The notes beneath the pieces are model-generated. The model was not told the DNA's origin. It searched no databases and saw only the letters and a program-made list of their open reading frames with translations. A stretch of 64,000 nt of DNA from contig DAOUJG010000039.1 of the NCBI GenBank assembly GCA_034423015.1, positions 1 to 64,000 on the forward strand. Direction: 5' to 3'. This document shows positions 51,459-60,269 of the stretch, in pieces; the stretch's first letter is position 1, and each line of letters opens with the position of its first letter. This DNA is from JAGWBJ01 sp034423015 (GTDB lineage Bacteria > Chloroflexota > Dehalococcoidia > Lucifugimonadales > JAGWBF01). A program made the position numbers and the translations under genes.

Positions 51459-52418
51459 ATGAGAGCGTACATACTCAAGAGGCTGCTCCTCCTGCCGCCA
51501 ACGGTGTTCATCGTCACCGTCATAGTCTTCTTCATCATGTGGATAGTCCCCGGGGACGCCGCGATGATGATCCTGGCCGGGGCCCAGGGGGAGAGCGGCT
51601 TCAGCCAGGAGGCCGTAGACCAGCTCCGGGACCAGCTCGGGCTGTCCAGGCCGGTCTACGAGCAGTACGCCGACTGGATATGGCAGCTCCTGCAAGGCGA
51701 CCTCGGCGTATCCATCTACCACGGGTCGCCGGTCATCGACGACCTGGGCAACAGGTTCATCGTCACCCTGCAGCTTGCCATCATGGCCATCCTTATCTCG
51801 GCGTTGGTGGCCATCCCCGTGGGAGTGCTCTCGGCGGTGAAGCAGGACACCCGCCTTGACTATATGGTCAGGCTATTCACCATAGCTGGCATAGCCTTGC
51901 CGAGCTTCTGGGTGGGCATACTGTTTCTCGCCGCCCTGGCCTACTGGTTCAACTGGCTGCCTCCTCTGGGATACGCCATCCTCTGGGAAGAGCCGCTGAA
52001 GAACCTGCAGCAGCTCACCTTCCCGGCAATAGCCCTGGCGTACGCCGAGCTGGCTTTTACGGCCAGGATAACCCGCTCCACCATGCTCGAGGTGATGCGG
52101 GAGGACTACATGAGGACGGCCAGGGCCAAGGGCCTGTCGGAGCTGAAGGTGATAGCACGCCACGCCCTGAGGAACGCGCTGCTGCCAGTGTTCACCATCT
52201 CGGGGTGGCAGTTCGCCCGCCTGATGGGCGGCGTGGTGGTCATAGAGACCATCTTCGTCGTGCCGGGAATCGGCAGCCTCCTGATAGAAGCGATCCAGTT
52301 CCGGGACTACCCGATAATCCAGGCGGTGATGGTGACGGTATCTGCCCTGATCCTCGGTCTCAACCTGATAATCGACCTGATCTACGGGTGGCTGGACCCC
52401 CGGATCCGGTACGCGTAA
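51459..52418 (+). CDS. DppB/OppB-type ABC transporter permease
   Basis: Inner-membrane permease, 319 residues, six helices. RLLLLPPTVFIVTVIVFFIM is the first helix. The ATPase-contacting loop is DYMRTARAKGLSELKVIARH followed by ALRNALLPV. VIETIFVVPGIGSLLIEAI is the typical last-but-one helix. Pairs with the next gene. ABC ATPase genes (DppD/DppF) are not in the window and must lie elsewhere, or another ATPase serves. Confidence 0.93.
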   Translation: MRAYILKRLLLLPPTVFIVTVIVFFIMWIVPGDAAMMILAGAQGESGFSQEAVDQLRDQLGLSRPVYEQYADWIWQLLQGDLGVSIYHGSPVIDDLGNRFIVTLQLAIMAILISALVAIPVGVLSAVKQDTRLDYMVRLFTIAGIALPSFWVGILFLAALAYWFNWLPPLGYAILWEEPLKNLQQLTFPAIALAYAELAFTARITRSTMLEVMREDYMRTARAKGLSELKVIARHALRNALLPVFTISGWQFARLMGGVVVIETIFVVPGIGSLLIEAIQFRDYPIIQAVMVTVSALILGLNLIIDLIYGWLDPRIRYA

Positions 52419-52436
52419 ACGGGACCCTCTACTAAG

Positions 52437-53357
52437 ATGGCGATTTTTCGTCGGGCACGCATAGCCCAAGACCCATCGGCCGAGGTCGCTCAGCTGACGC
52501 GGTTCCTGGGGTCCCAGGTGGACAAGATCGTCAGGTTCGCCAAGCGGAAGCCCCTGGGGGCCCTGGGGGCCGGCTGGATGATCGCCCTGATCCTCATCGC
52601 CATCCTGGCGCCCGTCATTTCACCCTTTGGGCCCTACGAGCTCCACGTCGACGACGTGGAGCATCCGCCCTCCATGACCTATCCCCTGGGCACCGACAAC
52701 CTGGGCCAGGACGTGCTGAGCAGGATCTTTTTCGGGGCCCGCATCTCCCTGTACGTGGGGATCCTCAGCGTGCTGATAGGCGTGACGGGCGGCTTTCTCC
52801 TGGGCATCGTCCTGGCCTACGCCGGCGGGCCCTTGGACCTGGTCTTGCAGCGAATAATCGACGCCATGATCTCGTTCCCCAGCATCATCCTGGCCCTGGC
52901 CATCATGGCCGTGCTGGGGGCCTCGGTGAACAACGTCATCATGGCCGTGGTATTCGTCCTGATACCGCCCACCGTGCGCACCGTCCGCTCCCAGGTGCTG
53001 AGCCTGAAGGAGATGGACTACATCATGGCGGCCAAGGCCCTGGGCTGCTCCCCTCTTCGCACCATCCTTCGCCATATCGTGCCCAACTGCTTCGCCATCT
53101 ACATCATCCTGGCCACGATCACCCTGGGGTTTGCCATCATAGTGGAGGCATCCCTGAGCTTCCTGGGCGTAGGCGTGCCGCCGGGCACCGCGACCTGGGG
53201 AGGGATGCTGACCAGGGCAACCCAGGAGCACGTGAAGACCGCTCCGTGGGTGGCGATATTCCCGGGCTTGGCCATAGCCTCGGTGGTGTTCGCCGTCAAC
53301 TGGCTGGGCGACGCCCTCCGAGACCTGCTGGACCCCAGGCTGCGGGGAGCCAACTAA
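52437..53357 (+). CDS. DppC/OppC-type ABC transporter permease
   Basis: Second permease, 306 residues. The N-terminal soluble segment of about 45 residues precedes the first helix. PLGTDNLGQDVLSRIFFGAR is the conserved DppC motif. The EAA loop is DYIMAAKALGCSPLRTILRH followed by IVPN, and ASLSFLGVGVPPGTATWGGM closes the domain. Starts 19 bp after the partner permease. Confidence 0.93.
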   Translation: MAIFRRARIAQDPSAEVAQLTRFLGSQVDKIVRFAKRKPLGALGAGWMIALILIAILAPVISPFGPYELHVDDVEHPPSMTYPLGTDNLGQDVLSRIFFGARISLYVGILSVLIGVTGGFLLGIVLAYAGGPLDLVLQRIIDAMISFPSIILALAIMAVLGASVNNVIMAVVFVLIPPTVRTVRSQVLSLKEMDYIMAAKALGCSPLRTILRHIVPNCFAIYIILATITLGFAIIVEASLSFLGVGVPPGTATWGGMLTRATQEHVKTAPWVAIFPGLAIASVVFAVNWLGDALRDLLDPRLRGAN

Positions 53358-53527
53358 CCTCCGCTCCTTCCCCGGCGCCCGGCATCCCGCGTTGGGGCCA
53401 GGGCCATGGCCAGGGCCCACTCATCCCCTTTGGCAGCCCGATTTCGGGAACAGGTCCCGACCCGCGCTTGGGGGGCAACGGCTCAGGCCGGAGGTCCAGC
53501 GCACCCGGTCGAGAAGCCAGGCCGGAG

Positions 53528-54340
53528 TCAGCGGCGCCTCTTGAACGCGGCCGCCAGAGCGAATATCCCCGTGGCCACCAGGGCCATGGCCGGGCCCGAG
53601 GGCAGGTCGACATGGAAGGACAGGTATAGGCCGGCTATCGCCGAGAGGGCCCCGATGAGGGCCCCGAGCATCATGACTCCGGCGAACCGCCGCGCCAGGA
53701 GGTACCCGGTGGCCGCGGGTGTGATCAGCATAGCCATTACCAGGACGATTCCCGCAGCCTGGATGCCTATGACGATCACCAGCGCCAACAGCGCGAGAAG
53801 GGCGTACTCGGTGACGCTGGTCTTGATGCCGATGACCGCCGCACCCACCGGATCGAAGGTCGTGAACACGAACTGCCGGTGGAAGGCGTAGAGGCCGGCT
53901 ATCACCAGGCCCGCCAGGCCCGCCGAGACGTACACGTCCGTGCGAGTGACTCCCAGCACCTGACCGAGGAGCAGGTCCTCGATGTCGACGCCCACGTGGG
54001 CGGCGCTGGAAAGCATCACCAGGCCCAGGGCGAACATGCCGGCGAATACGATGCCGATGGAGGTGTCCTCGCTGATGCCCGTCCGCCTGCTGACAAGGCC
54101 CATGAGCAGGGCGATGGCGATTCCTGCAGGCAATGCCGCCAGGAAGGGGCTGATCCCCAGCAGGAACGCCACCACCATCCCTGGCAGCACCGAGTGGGCC
54201 AGGGCGTCGCCCAAGAACGCCCGTCCCCGGGTGATGACGTAGGCGCCCAAGACCGGGCACATCACCCCGACGAGGACGGAGACGATAAGCGCCCGCACCA
54301 TGAAGCTGTATTGAAACGGCCCGACTATGTAGTCAACCAA
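53528..54340 (-). CDS. Metal ABC transporter permease (ZnuB/AztB family)
   Basis: ABC-3 family permease for zinc or manganese, 270 residues with about eight hydrophobic helices. VLVGVMCPVLGAYVITRGRA and LGDALAHSVLPGMVVAFLLG contain the conserved Gly-Asp and Ala-His-Ser motif. EDTSIGIVFAGMFALGLVML and the C-terminal SGPAMALVATGIFALAAAF follow. Last gene of a leftward zinc-importer unit; start 9 bp after the ATPase stop. Confidence 0.92.
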   Translation of the reverse strand: MVDYIVGPFQYSFMVRALIVSVLVGVMCPVLGAYVITRGRAFLGDALAHSVLPGMVVAFLLGISPFLAALPAGIAIALLMGLVSRRTGISEDTSIGIVFAGMFALGLVMLSSAAHVGVDIEDLLLGQVLGVTRTDVYVSAGLAGLVIAGLYAFHRQFVFTTFDPVGAAVIGIKTSVTEYALLALLALVIVIGIQAAGIVLVMAMLITPAATGYLLARRFAGVMMLGALIGALSAIAGLYLSFHVDLPSGPAMALVATGIFALAAAFKRRR

Positions 54341-54349
54341 ACAAGCTTC

Positions 54350-55114
54350 CTACGGGTGGTCGTGACGATGGGCGAAATGCTCCGGGACGAATTCGATTCC
54401 GTGGGAGCCGTAGAGCTCCTCGAGCACGTCGGGCGTGAACGCCTGGCTGGGAGGACCGTAGGCGCACACGTGGTGGTTGATGCACAGGATCCGGTCGAAG
54501 CGCTGGGCCAGGTTGGTAAGGTCGTGGGTTGCCAGGAGAACGATCCGTCCCTCGTCTCTGAGGGACTGGAGCACCCCGACGATCTCCTCCTGGGCGCCCA
54601 CGTCGACGCCGCTGAACGCCTCGTCCAACATGAGGATGCTGGCCTCCTGGGCCAGGGCCCGGGCTATGAAGACCCTCTGCCGCTGGCCGCCGGACAACTG
54701 AGTTACCATGTCGGAGCGGTGCTCCCACATGTCGACGCGCTCCAGGCATGCGCGGACCGCCTCTTTGTCCCGCTTGCCGGGCTGCCTGAACCACCCTATC
54801 TTGCCACTTCGGCCCATCATGACCACGTCATGCACGGTGGCAGGGAAGACCCAGTTGATGCTGTCCCGCTGGGGAACGTAAGCTAGAGCGCCCTTTCGGG
54901 CGGCGGCGCCGTGCAGGTCCACCGTGCCCTTGACTACGGGCAGTACCCCGGCGACGGCGTCGAACAGCGTGCTCTTGCCCGCGCCGTTGGGGCCCAGCAC
55001 GCCCATCAGGACCCCTGGCCCGACATCGAAGGTGACGTCACTCAACGCGGTGTGGCCGCCGCGTACGACGGTTACGTCCTTAACGGTTATACCCGGTCCG
55101 GAATCCATCTCCAT
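54350..55114 (-). CDS. Metal ABC transporter ATP-binding protein (ZnuC/AztA family)
   Basis: ATPase for the zinc importer, 254 residues. Walker A is GPNGAGKST, the Q-loop is AYVPQRDSINWVFPATVHDV (QRDS is typical of ZnuC/MntB-type ATPases), the signature is LSGGQRQRVFIARAL, Walker B is ILMLDEAFSGVD, and the switch is ATHDL. The C-terminus is His-rich (EHFAHRHDHP), which may bind metal. A hairpin at 55194 separates it from the binding-protein gene. Confidence 0.93.
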   Translation of the reverse strand: MEMDSGPGITVKDVTVVRGGHTALSDVTFDVGPGVLMGVLGPNGAGKSTLFDAVAGVLPVVKGTVDLHGAAARKGALAYVPQRDSINWVFPATVHDVVMMGRSGKIGWFRQPGKRDKEAVRACLERVDMWEHRSDMVTQLSGGQRQRVFIARALAQEASILMLDEAFSGVDVGAQEEIVGVLQSLRDEGRIVLLATHDLTNLAQRFDRILCINHHVCAYGPPSQAFTPDVLEELYGSHGIEFVPEHFAHRHDHP

Positions 55115-55193
55115 CGACTCCTTACGGGCCCGCGCCGGCGGAGCGAAGGGTCACACTGTCTCCCCGGGGCGGTCGTAGTCCGTCTGCCTGAGC

Positions 55194-55230
55194 CCTCCCC
55201 AGCGTCGGGGCCTTCCCGACGCCGGGGAGG
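55194..55230 (-). terminator. Strong hairpin between zinc-binding-protein and ATPase genes
   Basis: A 15-bp stem with one A-C mismatch (CCTCCCC-A-GCGTCGGG with its complement) and a five-base loop, 10 bp past the stop of the binding-protein gene. No U-run, so it is probably an intra-operonic attenuator or processing/stability element. Confidence 0.5.
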
Positions 55231-55239
55231 ACGCCGCCG

Positions 55240-57558
55240 TCACTTCAGGGCTTCGACTATGCGCTCGACGTTGGTGCGCACCATCTCGAGGTAGGTCCCC
55301 GCGCCGCTGTCCTCGTCCCCCAGGGAGCCCGAGTAGAGGCGGACCAGCCTGATGCCAGACTCGGTCGCCACGGTTTGGGCCAGACGCTCGCTCACCGTCG
55401 TCTCGCCGAATACGGCCGTAGCACCGGACTCTTCAATTTCGTGTATTAGCTCCGCCAGGTCCTCAGCCGAGGGTTCAACCTCGGTAGTAGTGCCAAGAAT
55501 GACGCCCACGATCTCGAAACTGTACAGAGTCGCAAAGTACCCGAGGCTATCGTGAGACGTAACCAGCAGCCTGTGGTCCTCGGGCACCGCGGCTACCTGC
55601 TCCCCCGTCCACTCGTGGAGGTCGTCCAGCAGGGCGCCGTACGCCGAGGCGTTGGCGCGGTAGGCGTCGCCCCGGTCCGGGTCGAGGGCCGAGAGGCGTG
55701 CGGCTATGTCATCGACCGCGGCTTTCACGCGGATGGGATCGAACCAGAAGTGGGGGTCCAGCGGCCCGTGGCCGTGGTCCTCGTGCCCCCCCTCGCTCTC
55801 AGCCGCGCCGATGCCCACGAAGGCGAGCCTGCCGGGGTTGCCGCCGATGGGCCACTCGTTCTCTATCTCGCCCTCCGCCAGGTGGAACTCGGCGATGCGC
55901 CCGCCGGCCCTGTCGGACAGGTAGAGCACTTCGCCGACTACGATGAAGTATGGCGACGTGTCCCCGTCGAACGGGTCCATGAGCTGTACTGTCTCTTCGA
56001 CCTCGCCCGAGGCCGGGCTGATGACGTTGATCATTCCGTCCGCCGTCAGCGCGAAGAACTCCTCGCCGTGGGCGTCGAATGCGGCGCCGTAAACGCGCTT
56101 GTCGGGCTCGGACGGCAGTACGCGGGTAATCGAGCCGCCCTCGGCATCTATCATCCACAGGCCGTCGTACACGGACGCGCCCTCGTGCCGGTAGCTGGCC
56201 GAGCCGAAGAAGTTCGCTGCGTCCTCGTGACCCCAGACGCTCCCGATGCGGCCCGCCTCGCTCATGCCGGCCGGGTTTTCGATGAACTCGTGCTCGAACT
56301 CGCCGTCGTGGCCCTCGATGAAGAGGACGCCTCCGAGGCAGCCAAGCAGCACGCCGTCGTGATTGGCGGCTTCGCCGTGCATTCCGGGGCACGAGCGGTT
56401 GCTGGCGTCGTAGACGACCTCGCCGTCCAGCGTCCAAACCTCAGCGCCGAGCGGCAGACTGCTCTGCGCCGTAGCCGGATAGTCCGGGTTGTTCGAAGTC
56501 ACCATGAAATAGTCTTCGCCCATCGGCACCACGGCGCCGTGCTGCAGGCCGGCATCAAACCAGACTGGCTCGTATTCGTCGCGCTCCTCTTCGAGGTCGT
56601 GCTCTTCGAACAGTGCAGCGCGGCCGCTGCCGTCGTGATATATCGCGGTCCAACCGTTGTGGACGCTCGTGTGCACGGGCCTCTCATCCGAGGTGCCCAG
56701 AGAGAGGAACGACACCGGTCCGGTCACTAGGTCCATGTGCCCTTCGTGGGGTTCGAGGTAGACGCCGCCGTCGATTATGTGCACCCGGTCGTCATCATCC
56801 CCCGGGCCCCGCGCCAGTACGAAGGCGAAGCGGCCGCTGGGGCTGGAGTAGAGCGTGGCGCCGGGAGCGGCCACCTGCAGGCTGTTCTCGCTCAGGAGCT
56901 CGGTCGTGAGGTCGAGCACCGACAGGGAGGCCTGGTCGCGGTCTGCTATCAGCAGGCGGCCGGTGAGCGGGCCAGCCTCTTCCTCTTCCATCCCATGCCC
57001 ATGTCCGCCGGGCTCTTCGAACTCAATGGGGTCTATGGTGTTTCCGAGCGCAACTATCCGCGATTCGTCCGCGCTCGCATTTTGGATGAGATCGTGTAGC
57101 CACGACTCTTCTAGTCCCAGTCCAACGGTGAGTACAAGGTCAGCGTCGGCAATTCTGGCAACGTCCCGGGCGCCCGGTTGGTATCCGTGGGGGTCGGCGC
57201 CGGTGGGCACCAGACTGAAGACCTCCACATGGTCCCCACCGATGTTCTCGACCCAGTCTGCTACGATGCTCGTCGTAGTTACCACCTTGATGGCGGGGGC
57301 CATGGATACCGGGGCAGTCGGCTCCGGCATGGACTCCGGTGTGGACTCCGGTATGGAGGTCGGTTCGGGCATGGACTCGGACGGAGTGGTCGGGTCCGGC
57401 ATCGACTCGGAGACTGCGGTGGTGGGTGTGGGGCTTACAGGTGTGGTCGCATCACCGTCGCCATCGTCCGAGCACGCGGCTAGGGCGAAGAGCAGGGTGA
57501 GGGTCAGAACGGCGACCATTGCCAGAGTATATGGGAACTTCCTGGTATTCAATCTCAT
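55240..57558 (-). CDS. ZnuA/AztC-type zinc-binding lipoprotein with inserted AztD-like beta-propeller
   Basis: 772 residues against about 300 for ZnuA. Lipobox LAAC29 and a Pro/Glu/Ser/Thr linker (36-88) precede the first receptor lobe (89-190), which has the metal ligand H123 in GADPHGYQ. In place of the ZnuA His-rich loop lies GGHGHGMEEEE, then about 390 residues (197-585) of beta-propeller, then GGHEDHGHG. The second lobe (598-772) has H603 in DPHFWFDP, H669 and E719. The insert has AztD features: PVHTSVHNGWTAIYHDG, LQHGAVVPMGEDYF and CPGMHGEA. AztD is a periplasmic zinc chaperone that loads AztC. Start: ATG after GGAGGAGC. Likely zinc-repressed through the upstream Zur-like gene. Confidence 0.88.
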   Translation of the reverse strand: MRLNTRKFPYTLAMVAVLTLTLLFALAACSDDGDGDATTPVSPTPTTAVSESMPDPTTPSESMPEPTSIPESTPESMPEPTAPVSMAPAIKVVTTTSIVADWVENIGGDHVEVFSLVPTGADPHGYQPGARDVARIADADLVLTVGLGLEESWLHDLIQNASADESRIVALGNTIDPIEFEEPGGHGHGMEEEEAGPLTGRLLIADRDQASLSVLDLTTELLSENSLQVAAPGATLYSSPSGRFAFVLARGPGDDDDRVHIIDGGVYLEPHEGHMDLVTGPVSFLSLGTSDERPVHTSVHNGWTAIYHDGSGRAALFEEHDLEEERDEYEPVWFDAGLQHGAVVPMGEDYFMVTSNNPDYPATAQSSLPLGAEVWTLDGEVVYDASNRSCPGMHGEAANHDGVLLGCLGGVLFIEGHDGEFEHEFIENPAGMSEAGRIGSVWGHEDAANFFGSASYRHEGASVYDGLWMIDAEGGSITRVLPSEPDKRVYGAAFDAHGEEFFALTADGMINVISPASGEVEETVQLMDPFDGDTSPYFIVVGEVLYLSDRAGGRIAEFHLAEGEIENEWPIGGNPGRLAFVGIGAAESEGGHEDHGHGPLDPHFWFDPIRVKAAVDDIAARLSALDPDRGDAYRANASAYGALLDDLHEWTGEQVAAVPEDHRLLVTSHDSLGYFATLYSFEIVGVILGTTTEVEPSAEDLAELIHEIEESGATAVFGETTVSERLAQTVATESGIRLVRLYSGSLGDEDSGAGTYLEMVRTNVERIVEALK

Positions 57559-57580
57559 TATTGCGTCAGCTCCTCCCGCG

Positions 57581-57646
57581 ATTATATTGGGTGGCTATCG
57601 ACCGTAAACCCCGTGGCTCACCTGCTGCATTCGATATTGAGTCTCA
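57581..57646 (-). promoter_or_regulatory. Possible promoter and palindrome before zinc-binding-protein gene
   Basis: Minus-strand TATAAT (57586 to 57581) with a moderate TTTACG at 16 bp lies 22 bp before the ATG, so the leader would be very short. Upstream, at 57638-57646, is the palindrome TGAGTCTCA, a possible Zur half-operator. Both assignments are tentative. Confidence 0.35.
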
Positions 57647-57688
57647 CCATAAGCCGCCGAAGGTTTCGGTACTGGGTTGGGTGGTCTT

Positions 57689-58138
57689 TCAGCTCTCCTG
57701 GCCCTCGATACACCGGGCGCAGGTGACGTAGATCTCGATGCGGTGGCCGACGATGTCGCCCGGGATGTCTTCGCCGATGGCCTTCATCAGGCGCTCGATG
57801 GTTGTGGCCCGAAACTCGCCAACGTCCCCGCAGCCGACACAGACCGTATGGTGATGGTGCTCGACCCGGGACAGGCTGTACCTCGGGGCCCCGTCCATGA
57901 GGTTCAGCTTGCAGATGACGCCTGACTGGAGGAGGAGCTTGATGGTGCGGAAGATGGTGGCCCTGCCAACCGTCGGCAGCTCTCTGCCGATCTCGTCCGC
58001 GGTAAAGCCCTCTTCTTTCTCCTCCAGGACCTCTATGATGGCGCGCCGGGGCGCCGTGGACCGGTATCCTCCGTCCTCCAGGACGGCCATTATGTCGCGC
58101 CGCGGATTGAGTACGGGGGCCACGATACTGGGTATCAT
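57689..58138 (-). CDS. Fur family transcriptional regulator, probably Zur
   Basis: A 149-residue metalloregulator. The N-terminal winged helix (about 15-85) has STAPRRAIIEVLEE and GRATIFRTIKLLLQSGVI. The dimerisation part has SRVEHHHHTVCVGCGD with C100/C103, and the structural zinc site is completed by C140/C143 (TCARC). Position directly upstream of the zinc importer genes argues for zinc sensing and repression of that importer. The start is uncertain: ATG 58138 or a TTG at 58165. Confidence 0.88.
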   Translation of the reverse strand: MIPSIVAPVLNPRRDIMAVLEDGGYRSTAPRRAIIEVLEEKEEGFTADEIGRELPTVGRATIFRTIKLLLQSGVICKLNLMDGAPRYSLSRVEHHHHTVCVGCGDVGEFRATTIERLMKAIGEDIPGDIVGHRIEIYVTCARCIEGQES

Positions 58139-58196
58139 CCTCGCCGAAATTTCCCGCGCGCCCAAGCGTAAGCTGGGCGTCTAAAAGGGCGAGATT

Positions 58197-58225
58197 AGGC
58201 TAGCAGGAATGGCAGGACTTGTCAA
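58197..58225 (-). promoter_or_regulatory. Promoter of zur-like gene
   Basis: Minus strand TTGACA (58225 to 58220), 17 bp, TAGCCT (58202 to 58197), about 60 bp before the ATG. Confidence 0.45.
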
Positions 58226-58351
58226 CTTTGAGTGCCATTCGGTCGGGGGGCTGGCGTGCTGGATGGTCCCTCCTTTCCCGGCCCGCCAGAAGGGCGAGGC
58301 CAGGGGGCCCTATGATGGGTCCCCGCCGTGGAACGGGGCCCTGGAAGGTGC

Positions 58352-58357
58352 TACAAT
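58352..58357 (+). promoter_or_regulatory. -10 element of nth, suggesting leaderless mRNA
   Basis: TACAAT ends 9 bp before the ATG of the endonuclease III gene, so transcription would start at or just before the start codon; no ribosome site is seen. Confidence 0.35.
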
Positions 58358-58366
58358 CAGGGTGCG

Positions 58367-59146
58367 ATGGAGCCCTCCGCCACGCCCAAGAGCCGCATTG
58401 TGACCCGCTCCCGGAAGAGGGACCTTACGGCGCCCCCGCGGAACGGCCTGAAACCTGCGGAGGTCCTCGAGGCCCTGTTCCAGCAGTACGCACCCTTCCC
58501 CCAGCGGGCCAGGTACGACCCGGCGTCGGAGATCGTGTTCACCATTCTCTCCCAGCACACGTCGGACAGCAATTCCGAGCGGGCCTTTCACCGCCTCATC
58601 GACGCTTTCGGGTCCCTGGAGGCCGTGGCCGCGGGAGACGTCGACCTGATAGCCCAGAGCATCAACGTTGGCGGGCTGGCCAGGATAAAGGCGCCCCGTA
58701 TCAAGCAAGTGCTGAATCTGATCTTGGAAAGGGTGGGCTCCCTGGACCTCTACTTCCTCAGGGAGATGCCCCTGGAGGAGGCGAAGGCCTGGCTCCGAGC
58801 GCTGCCGGGTATCGGCCCCAAGTCCGCGGGGGTGATCCTGTGCTTCGCCCTGGAGATGCCCGCCATGGCGGTGGACACCCACATCTACAGGGTCGCCAAG
58901 AGGACGGGCCTGGTCGGCCAGAAGACCAGCTACGAAAAGGCCCATGACATCCTGGAACGGGCCGTGCAACCCGAGGAGATATATTCCTTCCACATGTCCC
59001 TGATCACCCATGGCCGGCGCGTTTGCAAAGCGCCCAGGCCTCTCTGCGGCCTGTGTGTACTGGGCGAGAATTGCCCGTCGAAGCACCTGGGCAACGCCAC
59101 GACCAAGGCCCGCGCCGCGAAGAGGAAGAAATCGAAGACGGTTTAG
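58367..59146 (+). CDS. nth: Endonuclease III-like DNA glycosylase/AP lyase
   Basis: Base-excision repair enzyme for oxidised pyrimidines, 259 residues. The helix-hairpin-helix LPGIGPKSAG carries the catalytic Lys and AVDTHIYRVAKRTGL the catalytic Asp. The [4Fe-4S] site is C-x6-C-x2-C-x5-C, in CKAPRPLCGLC and then ENC. It has a basic N-terminal extension (SRIVTRSRKRDL) and a Lys/Arg-rich C-terminal tail. Followed 20 bp later by argC. Confidence 0.94.
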   Translation: MEPSATPKSRIVTRSRKRDLTAPPRNGLKPAEVLEALFQQYAPFPQRARYDPASEIVFTILSQHTSDSNSERAFHRLIDAFGSLEAVAAGDVDLIAQSINVGGLARIKAPRIKQVLNLILERVGSLDLYFLREMPLEEAKAWLRALPGIGPKSAGVILCFALEMPAMAVDTHIYRVAKRTGLVGQKTSYEKAHDILERAVQPEEIYSFHMSLITHGRRVCKAPRPLCGLCVLGENCPSKHLGNATTKARAAKRKKSKTV

Positions 59147-59166
59147 GCCCCGAGGTGGCACCAGCG

Positions 59167-60192
59167 ATGAGAGTCGGGATAATAAACGTCACGGGGTACG
59201 CGGGATCAGAGCTGGCCCGCATCCTGTACCACCACCCCGAGGTGGAGATAGCGTCGGTAACGGGGCGAAGCGCGGCGGGCAAGAGGCTGCCCGAGGCGGT
59301 GCCCCACCTGTGGAGGCTGGACCTCCCGGTCACCAGCCAGGTGGAGGAGCCGGTGGACCTCGTCTTCTCCAGCCTGCCCAGCGGCGCCAGCGCGGAGGCC
59401 CTGGCCCCCCTGGTGGAGGACGGGGTCCGGGCGGTGGACATCGCAGCGGACTTTCGCCTGCACGACCCCGAAGGGTTCAGGGCGGCCTACAAGATGGACC
59501 ACCCGGCCCCTCACCTGCTCGAGAGGGCAGTCTACGGTTTGCCCGAGGTGCACCGCAAGGCCATCGCCGGGGCCGACGTGGTGGCGAACCCGGGCTGCTA
59601 CCCGGAGGCGGCACTCCTGGCCCTGGCACCCGCGGTGAAGGCGGGGCTGGTGGAGAACGATGTGGTCGTCGACGCCAAGTCGGGCGTGTCGGGGGCCGGC
59701 AGGGGCAGCATCACGTCCAACCCGATGTACCACTTCGCCGAATCCAACGAGAACGTTCTCGCCTACGGTCTGGAGGGTCACGGCCACCGGCCGGAGATCG
59801 TCCAGGAGCTGGCGGAGCTCGGGGGCCAGGACGTCCGTGTGACATTCGTGCCGCACCTGATCCCCATGACCAGGGGAATCCTGGCCACCTGCTACGCGGA
59901 GTTGAAGGACGGGTCCACCAGCAGGGAGAGGGTGAGGGAGGTGTACCGGGAGTACTACCAGGGCGAGCCCTTCGTGCGGGTGGTGGACACGCCGCCCAGG
60001 ACGAAGGAGACGACCGGGTCGAACGTCTGCCTGGTCCACCCCACCGTGGACGCGCAAACAGGCAAGCTCATCGTGGTGAGCTGCCTGGACAACCTGGTGA
60101 AGGGGGCGGCAGGGCAGGCCGTGCAGAACATGAACCTGATGGCCGGCTTCCCGGAGACCACCGCGCTGGAGAGTCCAGCTGTATACCCCTGA
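59167..60192 (+). CDS. argC: N-acetyl-gamma-glutamyl-phosphate reductase
   Basis: NADPH-dependent third step of arginine synthesis (N-acetylglutamyl phosphate to semialdehyde), 341 residues. GIINVTGYAGSELARIL is the Rossmann motif, C144 in NPGCYPEAAL the nucleophile, and GHGHRPEI plus VPHLIPMTRGIL hold active-site His/Arg residues. The usual GxTGYxG is VTGYAG here, consistent with ArgC. ATG 59167 was chosen; longer in-frame extensions run into nth. No other arg gene is in the window. Confidence 0.95.
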   Translation: MRVGIINVTGYAGSELARILYHHPEVEIASVTGRSAAGKRLPEAVPHLWRLDLPVTSQVEEPVDLVFSSLPSGASAEALAPLVEDGVRAVDIAADFRLHDPEGFRAAYKMDHPAPHLLERAVYGLPEVHRKAIAGADVVANPGCYPEAALLALAPAVKAGLVENDVVVDAKSGVSGAGRGSITSNPMYHFAESNENVLAYGLEGHGHRPEIVQELAELGGQDVRVTFVPHLIPMTRGILATCYAELKDGSTSRERVREVYREYYQGEPFVRVVDTPPRTKETTGSNVCLVHPTVDAQTGKLIVVSCLDNLVKGAAGQAVQNMNLMAGFPETTALESPAVYP

Positions 60193-60269
60193 GCCGGGGA
60201 CAGGCAACTGCCATGCCCAACTGCGGTGAACGCATCGTAGCCCGCAAGAGCGGGCATCCGGGAGGCGGT

